NCBI GenBank assembly: GCA_014138095.1
Contig: JACGXE010000001.1
Location: forward strand, 248,001 to 312,000
Length of the DNA: 64,000 nt
From: Ochrobactrum sp. RH2CCR150
GTDB lineage: Bacteria; Pseudomonadota; Alphaproteobacteria; Rhizobiales; Rhizobiaceae
Reading direction: 5' to 3'
Both the position numbers and the translations under genes were made by a program. The notes under the pieces were generated by a model. That model saw nothing but the letters and a program-made list of their open reading frames with translations. It ran no database searches and had not been told where the DNA came from. Below are positions 36,492 through 45,727 of this stretch, piece by piece (the stretch's first letter is position 1; every line of letters begins with the position of its first letter).

Positions 36492-37951
36492 TGACGATTT
36501 GCGTCATTCTCGTTGGGCGCCTCTCGGATATCGATAATGGCGCCACACCGCACAAGGTCATGACCAATCGTGACTATCTCGCGCATCCGGCGCTGTTCAA
36601 CGGCCAGCAGCGCCCGCGCATCATCAACCTGTCGCGCACCTATGCCTACCAGAGCCGCGGCTATTATGCCTCGCTTCTGGCGGAAGCGCGCGGCCATCGC
36701 ATCATTCCGTCCGTTGAGACGATGATCGATCTTTCCGAGCGTCGGCTCTATGAGAATGCCATTCCCGAACTGGAAGACATGCTCAACAAGGCGCTCGGCA
36801 AGCATCCGGAAAAAGCGCCTGAAACCATCCACGTCCATTTCGGTCTGGCCGAGAACCCGGAATTCGAGCGTTTCGGCAGGCTTTTGTTCGATTGGTTCCG
36901 CGCGCCGTCGCTGGAAGTGACGATCAAGCCGGGTGAGTGGGCGCGTATCCAGAAAATCGGCTTCTCCAATATTTCGAAATTCTCGAAACATCAAAAGGAG
37001 CGTTTTGAGGATGCGCTCGACCGCTACACCCAGCGCGAATGGCGGGCGGCCAAGCCGAAAGTTCCGGCCCGTTATTCTGTTGCGACGCTCTGCGATCCGA
37101 AAGAGGCGATGCCGCCATCATCCATGGCGTCTCTGAAGCACTGGGCGAAGATCGCGGCGCGGCTTGGTGTTGAGGTCGAACCAATCGGCAAGAAGGACCT
37201 GTCGCGTCTTGCCAATTACGACGCGCTGTTCATCCGCGAAACCACATCGATTTCCAACCACACCTATCGCTTTGCGCGCCGGGCGCAGCAGGAAAACATG
37301 CCGGTCATCGATGATCCGATTTCGATGATCCGTTGTACCAACAAGGTCTATCTGCACGAGCTGATGCAGGCCAATGATGTGGCGGTGCCGCAGACCGTGA
37401 TGATTGCTGGTGAGGAGGATCTGGAGCGGGCCGCTGATATGCTGGGCTTTCCGCTGGTCATCAAGATCCCGGATTCCTCGTTCTCGCGCGGTGTGAAGAA
37501 GGTGAGTGATCTGGGCGAGCTGAAGGCGCTGGCAATGCTGTGGCTTCAGGATAGCGATCTTTTGCTGGCGCAGAAATATATGCCGACCCGGTTCGACTGG
37601 CGCGTGGGCGTCCTCGACGGCAAGCCGCTTTTCGTCTGTCAGTATATGATGGCGAAAAACCACTGGCAGATCGTGAAGCACGATACGGGCGGCAAACCGC
37701 TTGAGGGCGGCTTTCGCACCTATACGCTGGCAGAGGCCCCGCAAGCCGTTCTGGAAACCGGCCTGCGCGCTGCGCGGTGCATCGGCAATGGCTTGTATGG
37801 TGTCGATCTGAAGGAGACGGATGACGGTGTCGTGGTGATTGAAGTCAACGACAATCCCAATCTAGAACACGGCATCGAAGATGCGGCGGAAAAGGATGAC
37901 GTCTGGGTCAACCTGACCAAGTGGTTCACCGACCGGCTGGATCGCAAATAA
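36491..37951 (+). CDS. RimK-like ATP-grasp ligase with N-terminal RLAN domain
   Basis: A 486-residue protein. The N-terminal part (1-about 150; begins TICVILVGRLSDIDNGATPHKVM) is the RLAN domain that accompanies a class of RimK-like enzymes. The C-terminal ATP-grasp domain (about 270-480) has SNHTYRFARRAQ, VIKIPDSSFSRGVKKV and the metal-binding VVIEVNDNPNLEHGIED. RimK-type enzymes form amide bonds by adding amino acids to a protein or peptide carboxyl end. The 1-bp overlap with the GNAT-C39 gene predicts joint action on one peptide substrate. Confidence 0.86.
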   Translation: MTICVILVGRLSDIDNGATPHKVMTNRDYLAHPALFNGQQRPRIINLSRTYAYQSRGYYASLLAEARGHRIIPSVETMIDLSERRLYENAIPELEDMLNKALGKHPEKAPETIHVHFGLAENPEFERFGRLLFDWFRAPSLEVTIKPGEWARIQKIGFSNISKFSKHQKERFEDALDRYTQREWRAAKPKVPARYSVATLCDPKEAMPPSSMASLKHWAKIAARLGVEVEPIGKKDLSRLANYDALFIRETTSISNHTYRFARRAQQENMPVIDDPISMIRCTNKVYLHELMQANDVAVPQTVMIAGEEDLERAADMLGFPLVIKIPDSSFSRGVKKVSDLGELKALAMLWLQDSDLLLAQKYMPTRFDWRVGVLDGKPLFVCQYMMAKNHWQIVKHDTGGKPLEGGFRTYTLAEAPQAVLETGLRAARCIGNGLYGVDLKETDDGVVVIEVNDNPNLEHGIEDAAEKDDVWVNLTKWFTDRLDRK

Positions 37952-37986
37952 AGTGATAGCGGCCCGATCCGGGCCGCTATCACTTT
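37950..37986. terminator. strong bidirectional terminator
   Basis: AAAGTGATAGCGGCCCG-ATC-CGGGCCGCTATCACTTT, exact 17-bp arms, between the ATP-grasp gene (plus) and the rlpA-like gene (minus). The ATP-grasp stop codon lies inside its left end. Confidence 0.85.
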
Positions 37987-38013
37987 ATTATCCGAAGATA
38001 TCTTTACGCCCGA

Positions 38014-38370
38014 TTACATCGGCGTGAAGCAGACCTTGGTGTGTCCGGCGCCAATGAAGCCGAGACGGCTTGCAGCACCCTTGGAGAGATCCAGCACACG
38101 TCCCTTGATGAACGGGCCGCGGTCGTTGATGCGCACGACGAGCGACTTGCCATTTCTCTGATTGGTAACTTTGACCTTGCTGCCAAGCGGCAGGGAGCGG
38201 TGCGCTGCGGTCAATCCGGCTGGGTTCATACGTTCACCCGATGCCGTGCGGGAGGTCAGGGCGTACCAGGAGGCACCGCCGCATTGCTGTGCCGAGGCTT
38301 CGATTGCACTGACAGCGAGAAGGCTGGTTGCTGCAAAGCCGAGCATAGCCATACGGGTCTTGAAGTTCAT
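38014..38370 (-). CDS. short RlpA-like exported protein
   Basis: A 118-residue protein with a signal peptide (ends near ASA) and a single double-psi beta-barrel domain. [27 protein letters not shown] and [23 protein letters not shown] are the RlpA signature, with Asp83 in NDRGPF. Full-length RlpA is a lytic transglycosylase with a SPOR domain; here the SPOR part is absent. A role in cell-wall or septal remodelling is probable but not shown. Confidence 0.85.
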   Translation of the reverse strand: MNFKTRMAMLGFAATSLLAVSAIEASAQQCGGASWYALTSRTASGERMNPAGLTAAHRSLPLGSKVKVTNQRNGKSLVVRINDRGPFIKGRVLDLSKGAASRLGFIGAGHTKVCFTPM

Positions 38371-38943
38371 ACCAGTTCCATTAGTTGTTAACGGGGCGCT
38401 TTGACAGTTTTGCTGAGAAAGACCTGAGTGAAGTGGAATCTAAATGTGGCGATGACGTGGTTCGAATGAGAACATTGTGCGGTAATTGAATCTATATCCG
38501 CAGCGGAAAATCATCCTATACTATGCGTTGTTTACTTATATTCTGAAACAAAACTGAGGAATATTTGGAAGGATTCAGTTTGATTGCTGTAAAAGCGTTT
38601 ACGATTCGTTAAGAATCTGGCGTATGGCTCTACGCGTCCATGTTTTCGGGCGTGGAATCCAAGAAAAGCTGCTTGCGACCTTTGTTGCGCTTGCGCCTGA
38701 CCCTGCAATTTTTATTTGTAGACTAAGTTTTGAAGCACCTTCTAAAAGTTGTCGAAATGCGGCCTTTTCCGGGCAAAATTACAATTTTGGCGTGTGAGTG
38801 GCATTTTTCACAGGTCGCCTTTTGGTTATCCACAGGCCGGAAAACGGGGCTTATGACGTTTCTTTGACCGATCAGCCAGTGCAATTTATGGAAGAAATCC
38901 TGCTATAAGCCAGTGGCGAACAGGTGCGATTCCAACGGAAAAC
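38371..38943. other. 573-bp region without a gene
   Basis: No supportable ORF or RNA. Contains a near-CtrA site TTTA-N7-TTAA at 38598-38612 and several short AT-rich stretches. It is upstream of both rlpA (minus) and the DUF454 gene (plus), so at least one promoter should lie in it. Confidence 0.5.
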
Positions 38944-39360
38944 ATGCAGGACGATCCTTCCGACACGAACACAAATGCTTCCGATCCGGCGATCTCCGCC
39001 GGCAAGCGGGTGCTGTTTCTCGTGCTCGGATTTGTGATGCTGGCGCTTGGTATTATCGGTGCGCTTTTGCCCGTCATGCCGACAACGATCTTCATTATTC
39101 TGGCGGCATGGTTCTTTGCGCGGTCTTCGCCCAAGCTTGAAGCGCGGCTTCTTCGCGATCCGCGTTTCGGCCCGCTGATCATCAAGTGGCGCGACCGAGG
39201 CGCCATTCCACCAAAGGCAAAGCTCTATGCCTGTCTGGGCATGACTGTCGGCTACGGGTTTTTCTGGTGGGGCGCTCATCCGGGCCCATTGCTGGCAATT
39301 GCGGTGACGATCTTCATGCTGGGTTCTGCGGTCTATGTGCTTTCGCGACCCAGTGAGTAA
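38944..39360 (+). CDS. DUF454 (YbaN-like) membrane protein
   Basis: A 138-residue protein. It has two hydrophobic helices near 22-58 (VLFLVLGFVMLALGIIGALLPVMPTTIFIILAAWFFA) and one or two near the C-terminus. The signature LPVMPTTIFIILAAWFFARSSP and RFGPLIIKWRDRGAIP are typical of DUF454/YbaN. It is an inner-membrane protein of unknown function. The aminotransferase gene follows 59 bp later on the same strand. Confidence 0.86.
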   Translation: MQDDPSDTNTNASDPAISAGKRVLFLVLGFVMLALGIIGALLPVMPTTIFIILAAWFFARSSPKLEARLLRDPRFGPLIIKWRDRGAIPPKAKLYACLGMTVGYGFFWWGAHPGPLLAIAVTIFMLGSAVYVLSRPSE

Positions 39361-39419
39361 CGGCTTTAATCGTCTCTCCCTTCGCTATAAGAGTGGCGCA
39401 ATCGCAATGGGAGCCTCCT

Positions 39420-40595
39420 ATGAAACTGCCCGCCGTCAATCCGCTGATCGATCAACTCTCCGCACCGCCCATTCCGGCTGTGCAGGCCTGGGCGCGGGAT
39501 TATGACGGCAGCCACGGCCCCCTGATTGATCTTTCGCAGGCGGTTCCCGGCTATCCACCGCATCCAGACATGTTGCAGTTTCTGGGCGAGGCGGCAGGGT
39601 CGCTCGCCTGCGCGGGCTACGGACCGATTCAAGGCGAGGCGGTGCTGCGTCAGGCCTATGCCGCACATGTCAGCGCGCTTTATGGTGCGTCGATTGAAGC
39701 GCGCAATGTGCATGTCACATCTGGCTGCAATCAGGCTTTCATCGCGGCAATTATGTGCGTGGCCGGCAGCGGCGATACGGTACTGACCACCGATCCGTTC
39801 TATTTCAACCACCGCTCTTCACTGGAAATGCTCGGCATCAAGCCGGCTTCTTTTCCGTGCCGTGCGGAAAATGGCTTTGTGCCGACGATCGAGGATGTGC
39901 GGGCAGCGCTGCATCCCGGTGTGAAGGCGCTGACACTGGTTTCTCCGAACAATCCGACCGGTGCGGTTTATCCGCCGGAGCTGCTTGGCCAGATCTACGC
40001 GCTCTGCCGTGCCAACGGAACATGGCTGATCCTCGACGAAACCTATCGCGACTTTCTGCCAAATGCCGGTGAAGCCCCGCACGAGTTATTCGGTGAGGCC
40101 GACTGGCCGTCGCATCTGATCCAGCTCTATAGCTTTTCAAAATCCTTTTGCATTCCGGGGCATCGTCTGGGGGCCATTGTTGCGGGCGCCGACATGGTGG
40201 CCAATATCGCCAAGGTGATGGACAATCTGCAAATCTGCGCCACACGCGCCCCGCAAGTGGCTGTTGCCCGTGCGCTTGCGCCGCTGGAAGCCTGGCGCAA
40301 TGACAACCGCAAGGAAATTGCACGCAGGGCGGCAGCGCTTCGTTCCGTCATGGCGGGTGTCGATGGCTGGCGCGTCGAGGCGGTGGGAGCCTATTTTGCC
40401 TTCGTGCGCCATCCCTTTGGCGGCACATCTTCTGTGACGGTGGCCGAGCGCCTTGCGAAGTCGCTCGGCATTGTCACATTGCCGGGCGTCTTCTTCGGTG
40501 AAGGACAGGAAGCCTTTCTGCGTTTTGCCTTTGCCAATGCCGATGTGGCGGGCATTGAGGCCACGGGAGCCCGTCTGCCGCGCCTACGGCTTTGA
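39420..40595 (+). CDS. class I/II PLP-dependent aminotransferase
   Basis: A 391-residue fold type I enzyme. The PLP lysine is Lys241 in SFSKSFCIPGHRLG; VSPNNPTGAVYP (about 174-185) and LILDETYRDF (203-212) are the phosphate and pyridine-ring regions. The family acts on amino acids by transamination; the substrate cannot be told from sequence. The start ATG at 39420 has GGGAG 7 bp upstream, and the frame begins 9 codons earlier. It ends 172 bp before pstS. Confidence 0.86.
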   Translation: MKLPAVNPLIDQLSAPPIPAVQAWARDYDGSHGPLIDLSQAVPGYPPHPDMLQFLGEAAGSLACAGYGPIQGEAVLRQAYAAHVSALYGASIEARNVHVTSGCNQAFIAAIMCVAGSGDTVLTTDPFYFNHRSSLEMLGIKPASFPCRAENGFVPTIEDVRAALHPGVKALTLVSPNNPTGAVYPPELLGQIYALCRANGTWLILDETYRDFLPNAGEAPHELFGEADWPSHLIQLYSFSKSFCIPGHRLGAIVAGADMVANIAKVMDNLQICATRAPQVAVARALAPLEAWRNDNRKEIARRAAALRSVMAGVDGWRVEAVGAYFAFVRHPFGGTSSVTVAERLAKSLGIVTLPGVFFGEGQEAFLRFAFANADVAGIEATGARLPRLRL

Positions 40596-40673
40596 TTCCC
40601 ATAACAGTTCCAGCAGCTCTTCCAATGCCTGCGAAACCCCACACAATTGGTGGCGCGGAGCATTGATACAAAC

Positions 40674-40702
40674 CTGTAACATTACTGTCATATGAATGTA
40701 AT
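40674..40702 (+). promoter_or_regulatory. PHO box and promoter of the pst operon
   Basis: Three 7-bp repeats at 11-bp spacing: CTGTAAC (40674-40680), CTGTCAT (40685-40691), ATGTAAT (40696-40702). The middle one equals the consensus. TAATAT at 40699 may be the -10. PhoB made from this operon would bind here. Confidence 0.7.
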
Positions 40703-40767
40703 ATAGAGCGCGTAGACGGCTACTGACGCTAATCGTCATAGGCTTTTTACAACAGGAGCTGCTGCTC

Positions 40768-41814
40768 ATGAACAAGATGATTTCCTCGACCGCGGCGCTG
40801 GCCATTGCTGCCGTTCTGTCGGTTTCCGCTGCCCAAGCGCGCGATCAGATTCAGGTTGCCGGTTCCTCGACCGTGCTGCCTTACGCAAAGATCGTCGCTG
40901 AAACCTTCGGCGAAACCTTCCCGAACTTCAAGACGCCGGTTGTTGAATCGGGCGGTTCGGGCGCAGGTATCAAGGAATTCTGCAAGGGCGTCGGTGAAAA
41001 CACCATCGATATTGCCAATGCATCGCGCGCCATGAAGGACACGGAACTGAAGTCTTGCGTCGACGCTGGCGTCAAGGACGTTCAAGAAGTGCGCTTCGGT
41101 TATGACGGCATCGTATTCGCGACCGACGCTAAGGGTCCGGATTGGAAGCTGAAGCCGGAAGACGTCTACAAGGCTCTGGCCGCCAAGGTTGTTGTCGACG
41201 GCAAGCTGGTCGACAATCCAAACACCAAGTGGAACCAGGTCAACCCGAACCTGCCGGATTGGGACATTGCTGCCTACATCCCGGGCGAAAAGCACGGTAC
41301 CCGTGAAGTTTTCGAAGAAAAGGTTCTGGCTGACGGCTGCAAGCACTCGGGCGCTCTGGACGAAATCAAGAAGGCCGGTCTCGACGACAAGGCTGCCGCT
41401 TCGGCCTGTATCGCAGTTCGCAAGGACGGCAAGGCTGTCGACATCGACGGCGACTATGCTGAAACGCTGGCTCGCATCGACTCCAACAAGACCGGCGTTG
41501 GCGTTTTCGGCCTCTATTTCTACGAAAACAACGCTGACAAGCTGAAGGTTGCGACTGTCAACGACATCACGCCGTCGGCTGCAACCGTTGCTTCGGGTGA
41601 ATATCCGGTTTCGCGCCCGCTGTTCTTCTACGTGAAGAAGGCTCACCTCGGCGTCGTTCCGGGCCTCAAGGAATATGTTGATTTCTTCCTGAACGATCAG
41701 ATGATCGGTCCTGACGGCCCGCTCGCTGAATACGGTCTGGTTCCGGCTCCGGATGCAGAGCGTGAAGCACAGCGCGCTGCCTTCACCGACGGCAAGACGA
41801 TGGCTGCAAAGTAA
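40768..41814 (+). CDS. pstS: phosphate-binding protein PstS
   Basis: Periplasmic receptor of the high-affinity phosphate ABC importer. The 348-residue protein has a signal peptide (ends AAQA) and mature start RDQIQVAGSSTVLPYAK, with the phosphate loops GSSTVLPY and SGGSGAGIKEF. It precedes pstC, pstA, pstB and phoU. A PHO box is upstream, so expression should rise in low phosphate. A stem-loop follows it, likely giving more PstS than the membrane parts. Confidence 0.96.
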   Translation: MNKMISSTAALAIAAVLSVSAAQARDQIQVAGSSTVLPYAKIVAETFGETFPNFKTPVVESGGSGAGIKEFCKGVGENTIDIANASRAMKDTELKSCVDAGVKDVQEVRFGYDGIVFATDAKGPDWKLKPEDVYKALAAKVVVDGKLVDNPNTKWNQVNPNLPDWDIAAYIPGEKHGTREVFEEKVLADGCKHSGALDEIKKAGLDDKAAASACIAVRKDGKAVDIDGDYAETLARIDSNKTGVGVFGLYFYENNADKLKVATVNDITPSAATVASGEYPVSRPLFFYVKKAHLGVVPGLKEYVDFFLNDQMIGPDGPLAEYGLVPAPDAEREAQRAAFTDGKTMAAK

Positions 41815-41827
41815 GACTAAAACTGTG

Positions 41828-41863
41828 GAACGCGGGGATGAAACCTCCCCGCGTTCTTCTCCT
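41828..41863 (+). terminator. attenuating stem-loop between pstS and pstC
   Basis: GAACGCGGGGA and TCCCCGCGTTC, 11-bp arms around a 7-nt loop, then TTCTCCTTT. The U-run is broken, so partial read-through into pstC is likely. Confidence 0.7.
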
Positions 41864-41970
41864 TTCGCGCCATTCTAATATGACAGGCGCAATCGCGCGG
41901 AACCGACAGTCTGGTCATAGGGGTCATGTCTTTGTCGTTTCGCATTTTTCAGGGCAACCGGGGAAATTGA

Positions 41971-43476
41971 ATGTCCTTCTTTCTGGTTCTCGTTAGCGTC
42001 ATTGCAATCGGGTTAGTCGGCTTCTTTATCGGCCGTCAGCGCGCCGTTGCACTGGACAAAGCGCAGCCTGTCGCGACCCAAGGTTCTGGTCAGGGTTCGA
42101 CGGCCGAGAAAATGCATTCCCGCCCGCATTATCATGGCTGGTGGGTTTTCCTCGTTTCTGCATTGCCTGCAGTTCTGTTTCTTGCGGTCTGGGCTATCGG
42201 AGCGTCCGTCTATCTCGATCACAGCGCCTCCTCACGACTGCCCGATGCGGTCGAGGGTGGTTCCTATACCAATCGCAGCCTTCAGCTCGGTATGGTGCGC
42301 GGTCTCGCCAACGGTCTAGAACGCCTGACGCCGGCGGAGCTGGAAAGCTTCCCATCCACTTATCAGGATGCGCGCACGGTTCTCGGCAACAAGGGCGTGG
42401 CTCTCGCAACTGAGGGCCAGGACTTTATGGTGCCCATCGCCCTCTATCTGAAGAAGGCGACGGACCTGACACACACAATCGGTGCCGCCGTGGCGCTGGT
42501 CATTGCCGTTGCCGGTTTGATTTTCGGTCTCTCCACGATCAACCGCCGCATGCGCGCCCGCAACAATGTCGAGCGCATCGTGCTGTGGGGGCTGATCGCC
42601 GCATCCGGTATCGCTATTCTGACGACCATCGGCATCATCTGCTCGATGCTGTTCCAGACGATCAGCTTCTTTCAGGCTGTTTCCCCTTGGGACTTCTTCT
42701 TCGGTACGGTCTGGGATCCGCGCTTTGCCGCTGCCGGTTCCGGTGGCGAAACGGGCCAGTTCGGTCTGATCCCGCTTCTGGCCGGTACGCTCTATATCGC
42801 GCTGGTCGCGATGCTGTTCGCGGTTCCGGTTGGCCTGTTCGCCGCCATCTACATGGCCGAATATGCCTCGCCGCGCGTGCGCACGGTGGTCAAGCCGGTG
42901 CTGGAGCTTCTGGCCGGTATTCCAAGTATCGTCTACGGCTTCTTCGCCCTTGTGACGGTCGGCCCGTTCCTGCGTGACCTTTCTGCCGCGATAGCGGGTG
43001 GTCAAGGCTTCATCATGGCGCAGAGCGTTCTGACAGCCGGTCTCGTCATGGGCGTGATGCTCATTCCTTTCGTGTCGTCGCTCTCCGACGACATCATCAC
43101 CGCCGTTCCGCGTACGCTGCGCGACGGCTCGCTCGGTCTTGGCGCAACCCGCTCCGAAACCGTCAAGCGCGTTGTCCTGCCAGCGGCACTGCCGGGCATT
43201 GTCGGCGCACTTCTGATGACAGCCTCACGCGCCATCGGCGAAACCATGATCGTGGTTCTGGCGGCAGGTGTTGCGGCACGTATCAATATCAATCCATTCG
43301 ACGCGATGACCACCATTACGGTGAAAATCGTCAACCAGCTGACCGGCGATCTTGAGTTCAACTCGCCGCAGACGCTGGTTGCCTTTGCGCTCGGCATCAC
43401 GCTTTTCGTCCTGACGCTGATCATGAACATCTTTGCGCTGCACATCGTGCGCAAGTACCGGGAGCAGTACGAATAA
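41971..43476 (+). CDS. pstC: phosphate ABC transporter permease PstC
   Basis: Inner-membrane permease subunit. At 501 residues it is longer than the enterobacterial form (about 320) because of an N-terminal region with extra helices (1-200), a form common in alphaproteobacteria. The permease core (about 270-490) has EYASPRVRTVVKPVLELLAGIPSIVYGFFALVTVGP and the coupling EAA-like loop DGSLGLGATRSETVKRVVLPAALPGI. Its stop overlaps pstA by 1 bp (TAATG). Confidence 0.95.
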   Translation: MSFFLVLVSVIAIGLVGFFIGRQRAVALDKAQPVATQGSGQGSTAEKMHSRPHYHGWWVFLVSALPAVLFLAVWAIGASVYLDHSASSRLPDAVEGGSYTNRSLQLGMVRGLANGLERLTPAELESFPSTYQDARTVLGNKGVALATEGQDFMVPIALYLKKATDLTHTIGAAVALVIAVAGLIFGLSTINRRMRARNNVERIVLWGLIAASGIAILTTIGIICSMLFQTISFFQAVSPWDFFFGTVWDPRFAAAGSGGETGQFGLIPLLAGTLYIALVAMLFAVPVGLFAAIYMAEYASPRVRTVVKPVLELLAGIPSIVYGFFALVTVGPFLRDLSAAIAGGQGFIMAQSVLTAGLVMGVMLIPFVSSLSDDIITAVPRTLRDGSLGLGATRSETVKRVVLPAALPGIVGALLMTASRAIGETMIVVLAAGVAARININPFDAMTTITVKIVNQLTGDLEFNSPQTLVAFALGITLFVLTLIMNIFALHIVRKYREQYE

Positions 43477-44795
43477 TGACCGATACGACCTTCAACGCAA
43501 GCGGCGCGGTTTCTGCAAAGCCGGTGCGCCGCGATATCGGGCTCAAGCGCCGCTATGCTGCCGAACGCCGCTTCCGCCTCTATGGCATTGCTGCAATCTC
43601 GATTGGCGTGTTCTTCCTCTGCGCGCTGCTGTTCTCGGTTTTCTCCAAGGGCTATACCGCCTTCTGGCAGACGACGCTTTACCTGCCGGTCAAGCTTGAG
43701 GCGCAGGTGATCGATCCGGGCAACAAGCGCGCGACTGATCCGAATGTGCTGATCACGGCGAACTATCCGCTTCTGGTGCGCAACGCTCTGGCTGAAAAGC
43801 TCGGCGTGTCGCCCACGGACCGTCCGGCCATGCGCGATCTCGGTCGCTTCTATTCGGACGGCGTGCGCATTCAGCTTCGCCAGATGGTGATGGACAATCC
43901 GTCGCTCATCGGCACGACGCAGACCGTTCCGGTTCTGGCTGGCGCAGACATCGATTCCGCCTTCAAGGGGCAGATCGACCTGACTGTGCCTGAAACGAGC
44001 CGCAAGGTTTCCGACCGTCAGGTCGGCTGGATGAAGACGCTTTCGGAAGAAGGCGTCATGAAGGAAGCCTTCAATACCGGCCTCTTCACCTATGGCGCAT
44101 CGAGCCGCCCGGAAACATCCGGTCTCGGTGTGGCGCTGGTCGGTTCTCTTTATATGATGCTGATCGTGCTGGGTCTGGCTCTGCCTATTGGTGTCGCCGC
44201 ATCGATCTATCTGGAAGAGTTCGCCAAGAAGAACCGCTGGACCGATATGATCGAGGTGAACATCAACAACCTCGCAGCCGTGCCGTCCATCGTGTTCGGT
44301 CTGTTGGGTCTGGCAGTTTTCGTCAACTTCTTCGGCCTGCCGCGTTCGGCTTCGCTGGTCGGCGGTTTGGTGCTAACGCTGATGACGCTGCCGACGATCA
44401 TTATCGCAACGCGCGCCGCATTGCGCGCCGTGCCGCCATCGATCCGCGCCGCGGCGCTCGGTCTCGGCGCTTCCAAGACGCAGATGGTTTTCCATCACGT
44501 CCTGCCGCTTGCCGCACCCGGCATTCTGACGGGCACCATCATCGGGCTTGCCCATGCGCTCGGTGAAACCGCTCCGCTTCTGCTGATCGGTATGGTGGCC
44601 TTCGTGGCGGATGTTCCGTCGACCCCGATGGAACCCGCGACCGCTTTGCCTGTCCAGATCTATATGTGGGCCAATGAAGCAGAACGCGCCTTTGTGGAAC
44701 GCACGTCCGGCGCTATCATCGTCCTGCTTCTGTTTCTGGCCGTGATGAACATTGCAGCAATCATTCTGCGCCGCCGGTTCGAGCGCCGCTGGTAA
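43476..44795 (+). CDS. pstA: phosphate ABC transporter permease PstA
   Basis: Second permease subunit, partner of PstC. The 439 residues include an N-terminal extension (about 1-195) and the permease core (about 220-435: LAAVPSIVFGLLGLAVFVNFFGLP, ALGLGASKTQMVFHHVLPLAAPGILTG). Membrane insertion by about eight helices. It overlaps pstC by 1 bp and is followed by pstB after 15 bp, in one transcript. Confidence 0.95.
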   Translation: MTDTTFNASGAVSAKPVRRDIGLKRRYAAERRFRLYGIAAISIGVFFLCALLFSVFSKGYTAFWQTTLYLPVKLEAQVIDPGNKRATDPNVLITANYPLLVRNALAEKLGVSPTDRPAMRDLGRFYSDGVRIQLRQMVMDNPSLIGTTQTVPVLAGADIDSAFKGQIDLTVPETSRKVSDRQVGWMKTLSEEGVMKEAFNTGLFTYGASSRPETSGLGVALVGSLYMMLIVLGLALPIGVAASIYLEEFAKKNRWTDMIEVNINNLAAVPSIVFGLLGLAVFVNFFGLPRSASLVGGLVLTLMTLPTIIIATRAALRAVPPSIRAAALGLGASKTQMVFHHVLPLAAPGILTGTIIGLAHALGETAPLLLIGMVAFVADVPSTPMEPATALPVQIYMWANEAERAFVERTSGAIIVLLLFLAVMNIAAIILRRRFERRW

Positions 44796-44810
44796 ACGGG
44801 AGTCGAAGCT

Positions 44811-45632
44811 ATGAACTTGATGACAGAACGTACTCTCGAGAAAGCCGTAGGAGAAAAGATGAACGCCAACGCCAGTTCCGTAAAGATGCGCGGCGACAAG
44901 GTTTGCGTATTCTATGGTGAGAAGCAGGCTCTTTTCGACGTCAATCTGGATGTTCCGGAAAAGATGGTGACGGCGCTGATCGGTCCTTCCGGCTGCGGCA
45001 AGTCGACATTCCTTCGCTCGCTCAACCGCATGAACGACACGATTGAAGGTTGCCGCATCGGTGGCAAGATCACCCTCGACAATGAGGATATCTACGATCC
45101 GAAGATCGATGTGGTGGAACTGCGTGCCCGTGTCGGCATGGTGTTCCAGAAGCCGAACCCGTTCCCGAAGACGATCTACGAGAACGTGGCTTACGGCCCG
45201 CGCATTCACGGTCTGGCCCGCTCCAAGACTGATCTTGAAGAAATTGTCGTGACGAGCCTTCAGAAGGCCAGCCTGTTCGAGGAAGTGAAGGATCGCCTTC
45301 ACGATGCGGGAACGGGTCTTTCCGGTGGTCAGCAGCAGCGCCTGTGCATTGCACGTGCGATTGCGGTCAGCCCGGAAGTCATTCTGATGGACGAACCTTG
45401 CTCGGCGCTCGATCCGATTGCTACCGCAAAGGTGGAAGAGCTGATCGACGAACTGCGCCAGAACTACACGATCGTCATCGTCACCCACTCTATGCAGCAG
45501 GCGGCCCGCGTTTCGCAGCGCACCGCCATGTTCCATCTCGGCAATCTGGTCGAAGTGGGCGACACGGAAACGATGTTCACTGCGCCGACCGAAAAGCGCA
45601 CGCAGGACTACATCACCGGACGCTTTGGCTAA
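44811..45632 (+). CDS. pstB: phosphate ABC transporter ATPase PstB
   Basis: The 273-residue ATPase that drives PstCA. Walker [10 protein letters not shown], the ABC signature [14 protein letters not shown] and Walker [14 protein letters not shown] are all present. The N-terminal 30 residues ([19 protein letters not shown]...) are slightly longer than in E. coli. An alternative start at the second in-frame Met is possible. An imperfect 10-bp stem lies between this gene and phoU at 45640-45665. Confidence 0.96.
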   Translation: MNLMTERTLEKAVGEKMNANASSVKMRGDKVCVFYGEKQALFDVNLDVPEKMVTALIGPSGCGKSTFLRSLNRMNDTIEGCRIGGKITLDNEDIYDPKIDVVELRARVGMVFQKPNPFPKTIYENVAYGPRIHGLARSKTDLEEIVVTSLQKASLFEEVKDRLHDAGTGLSGGQQQRLCIARAIAVSPEVILMDEPCSALDPIATAKVEELIDELRQNYTIVIVTHSMQQAARVSQRTAMFHLGNLVEVGDTETMFTAPTEKRTQDYITGRFG

Positions 45633-45639
45633 CAAACTG

Positions 45640-45665
45640 GGGCAGGGGACAAGCCTCCCTTGCCC
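45640..45665 (+). other. stem-loop between pstB and phoU
   Basis: GGGCAGGGGA and TCCCTTGCCC as a 10-bp stem (one G-T pair) around a 6-nt loop. No U-run; could slow mRNA decay or transcription. Confidence 0.5.
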
Positions 45666-45727
45666 GCGGACTGCGCTAGCAAAAACAGAAGTGCGGCTTC
45701 CCCGCAATTTATATTACGAGGTCTACC

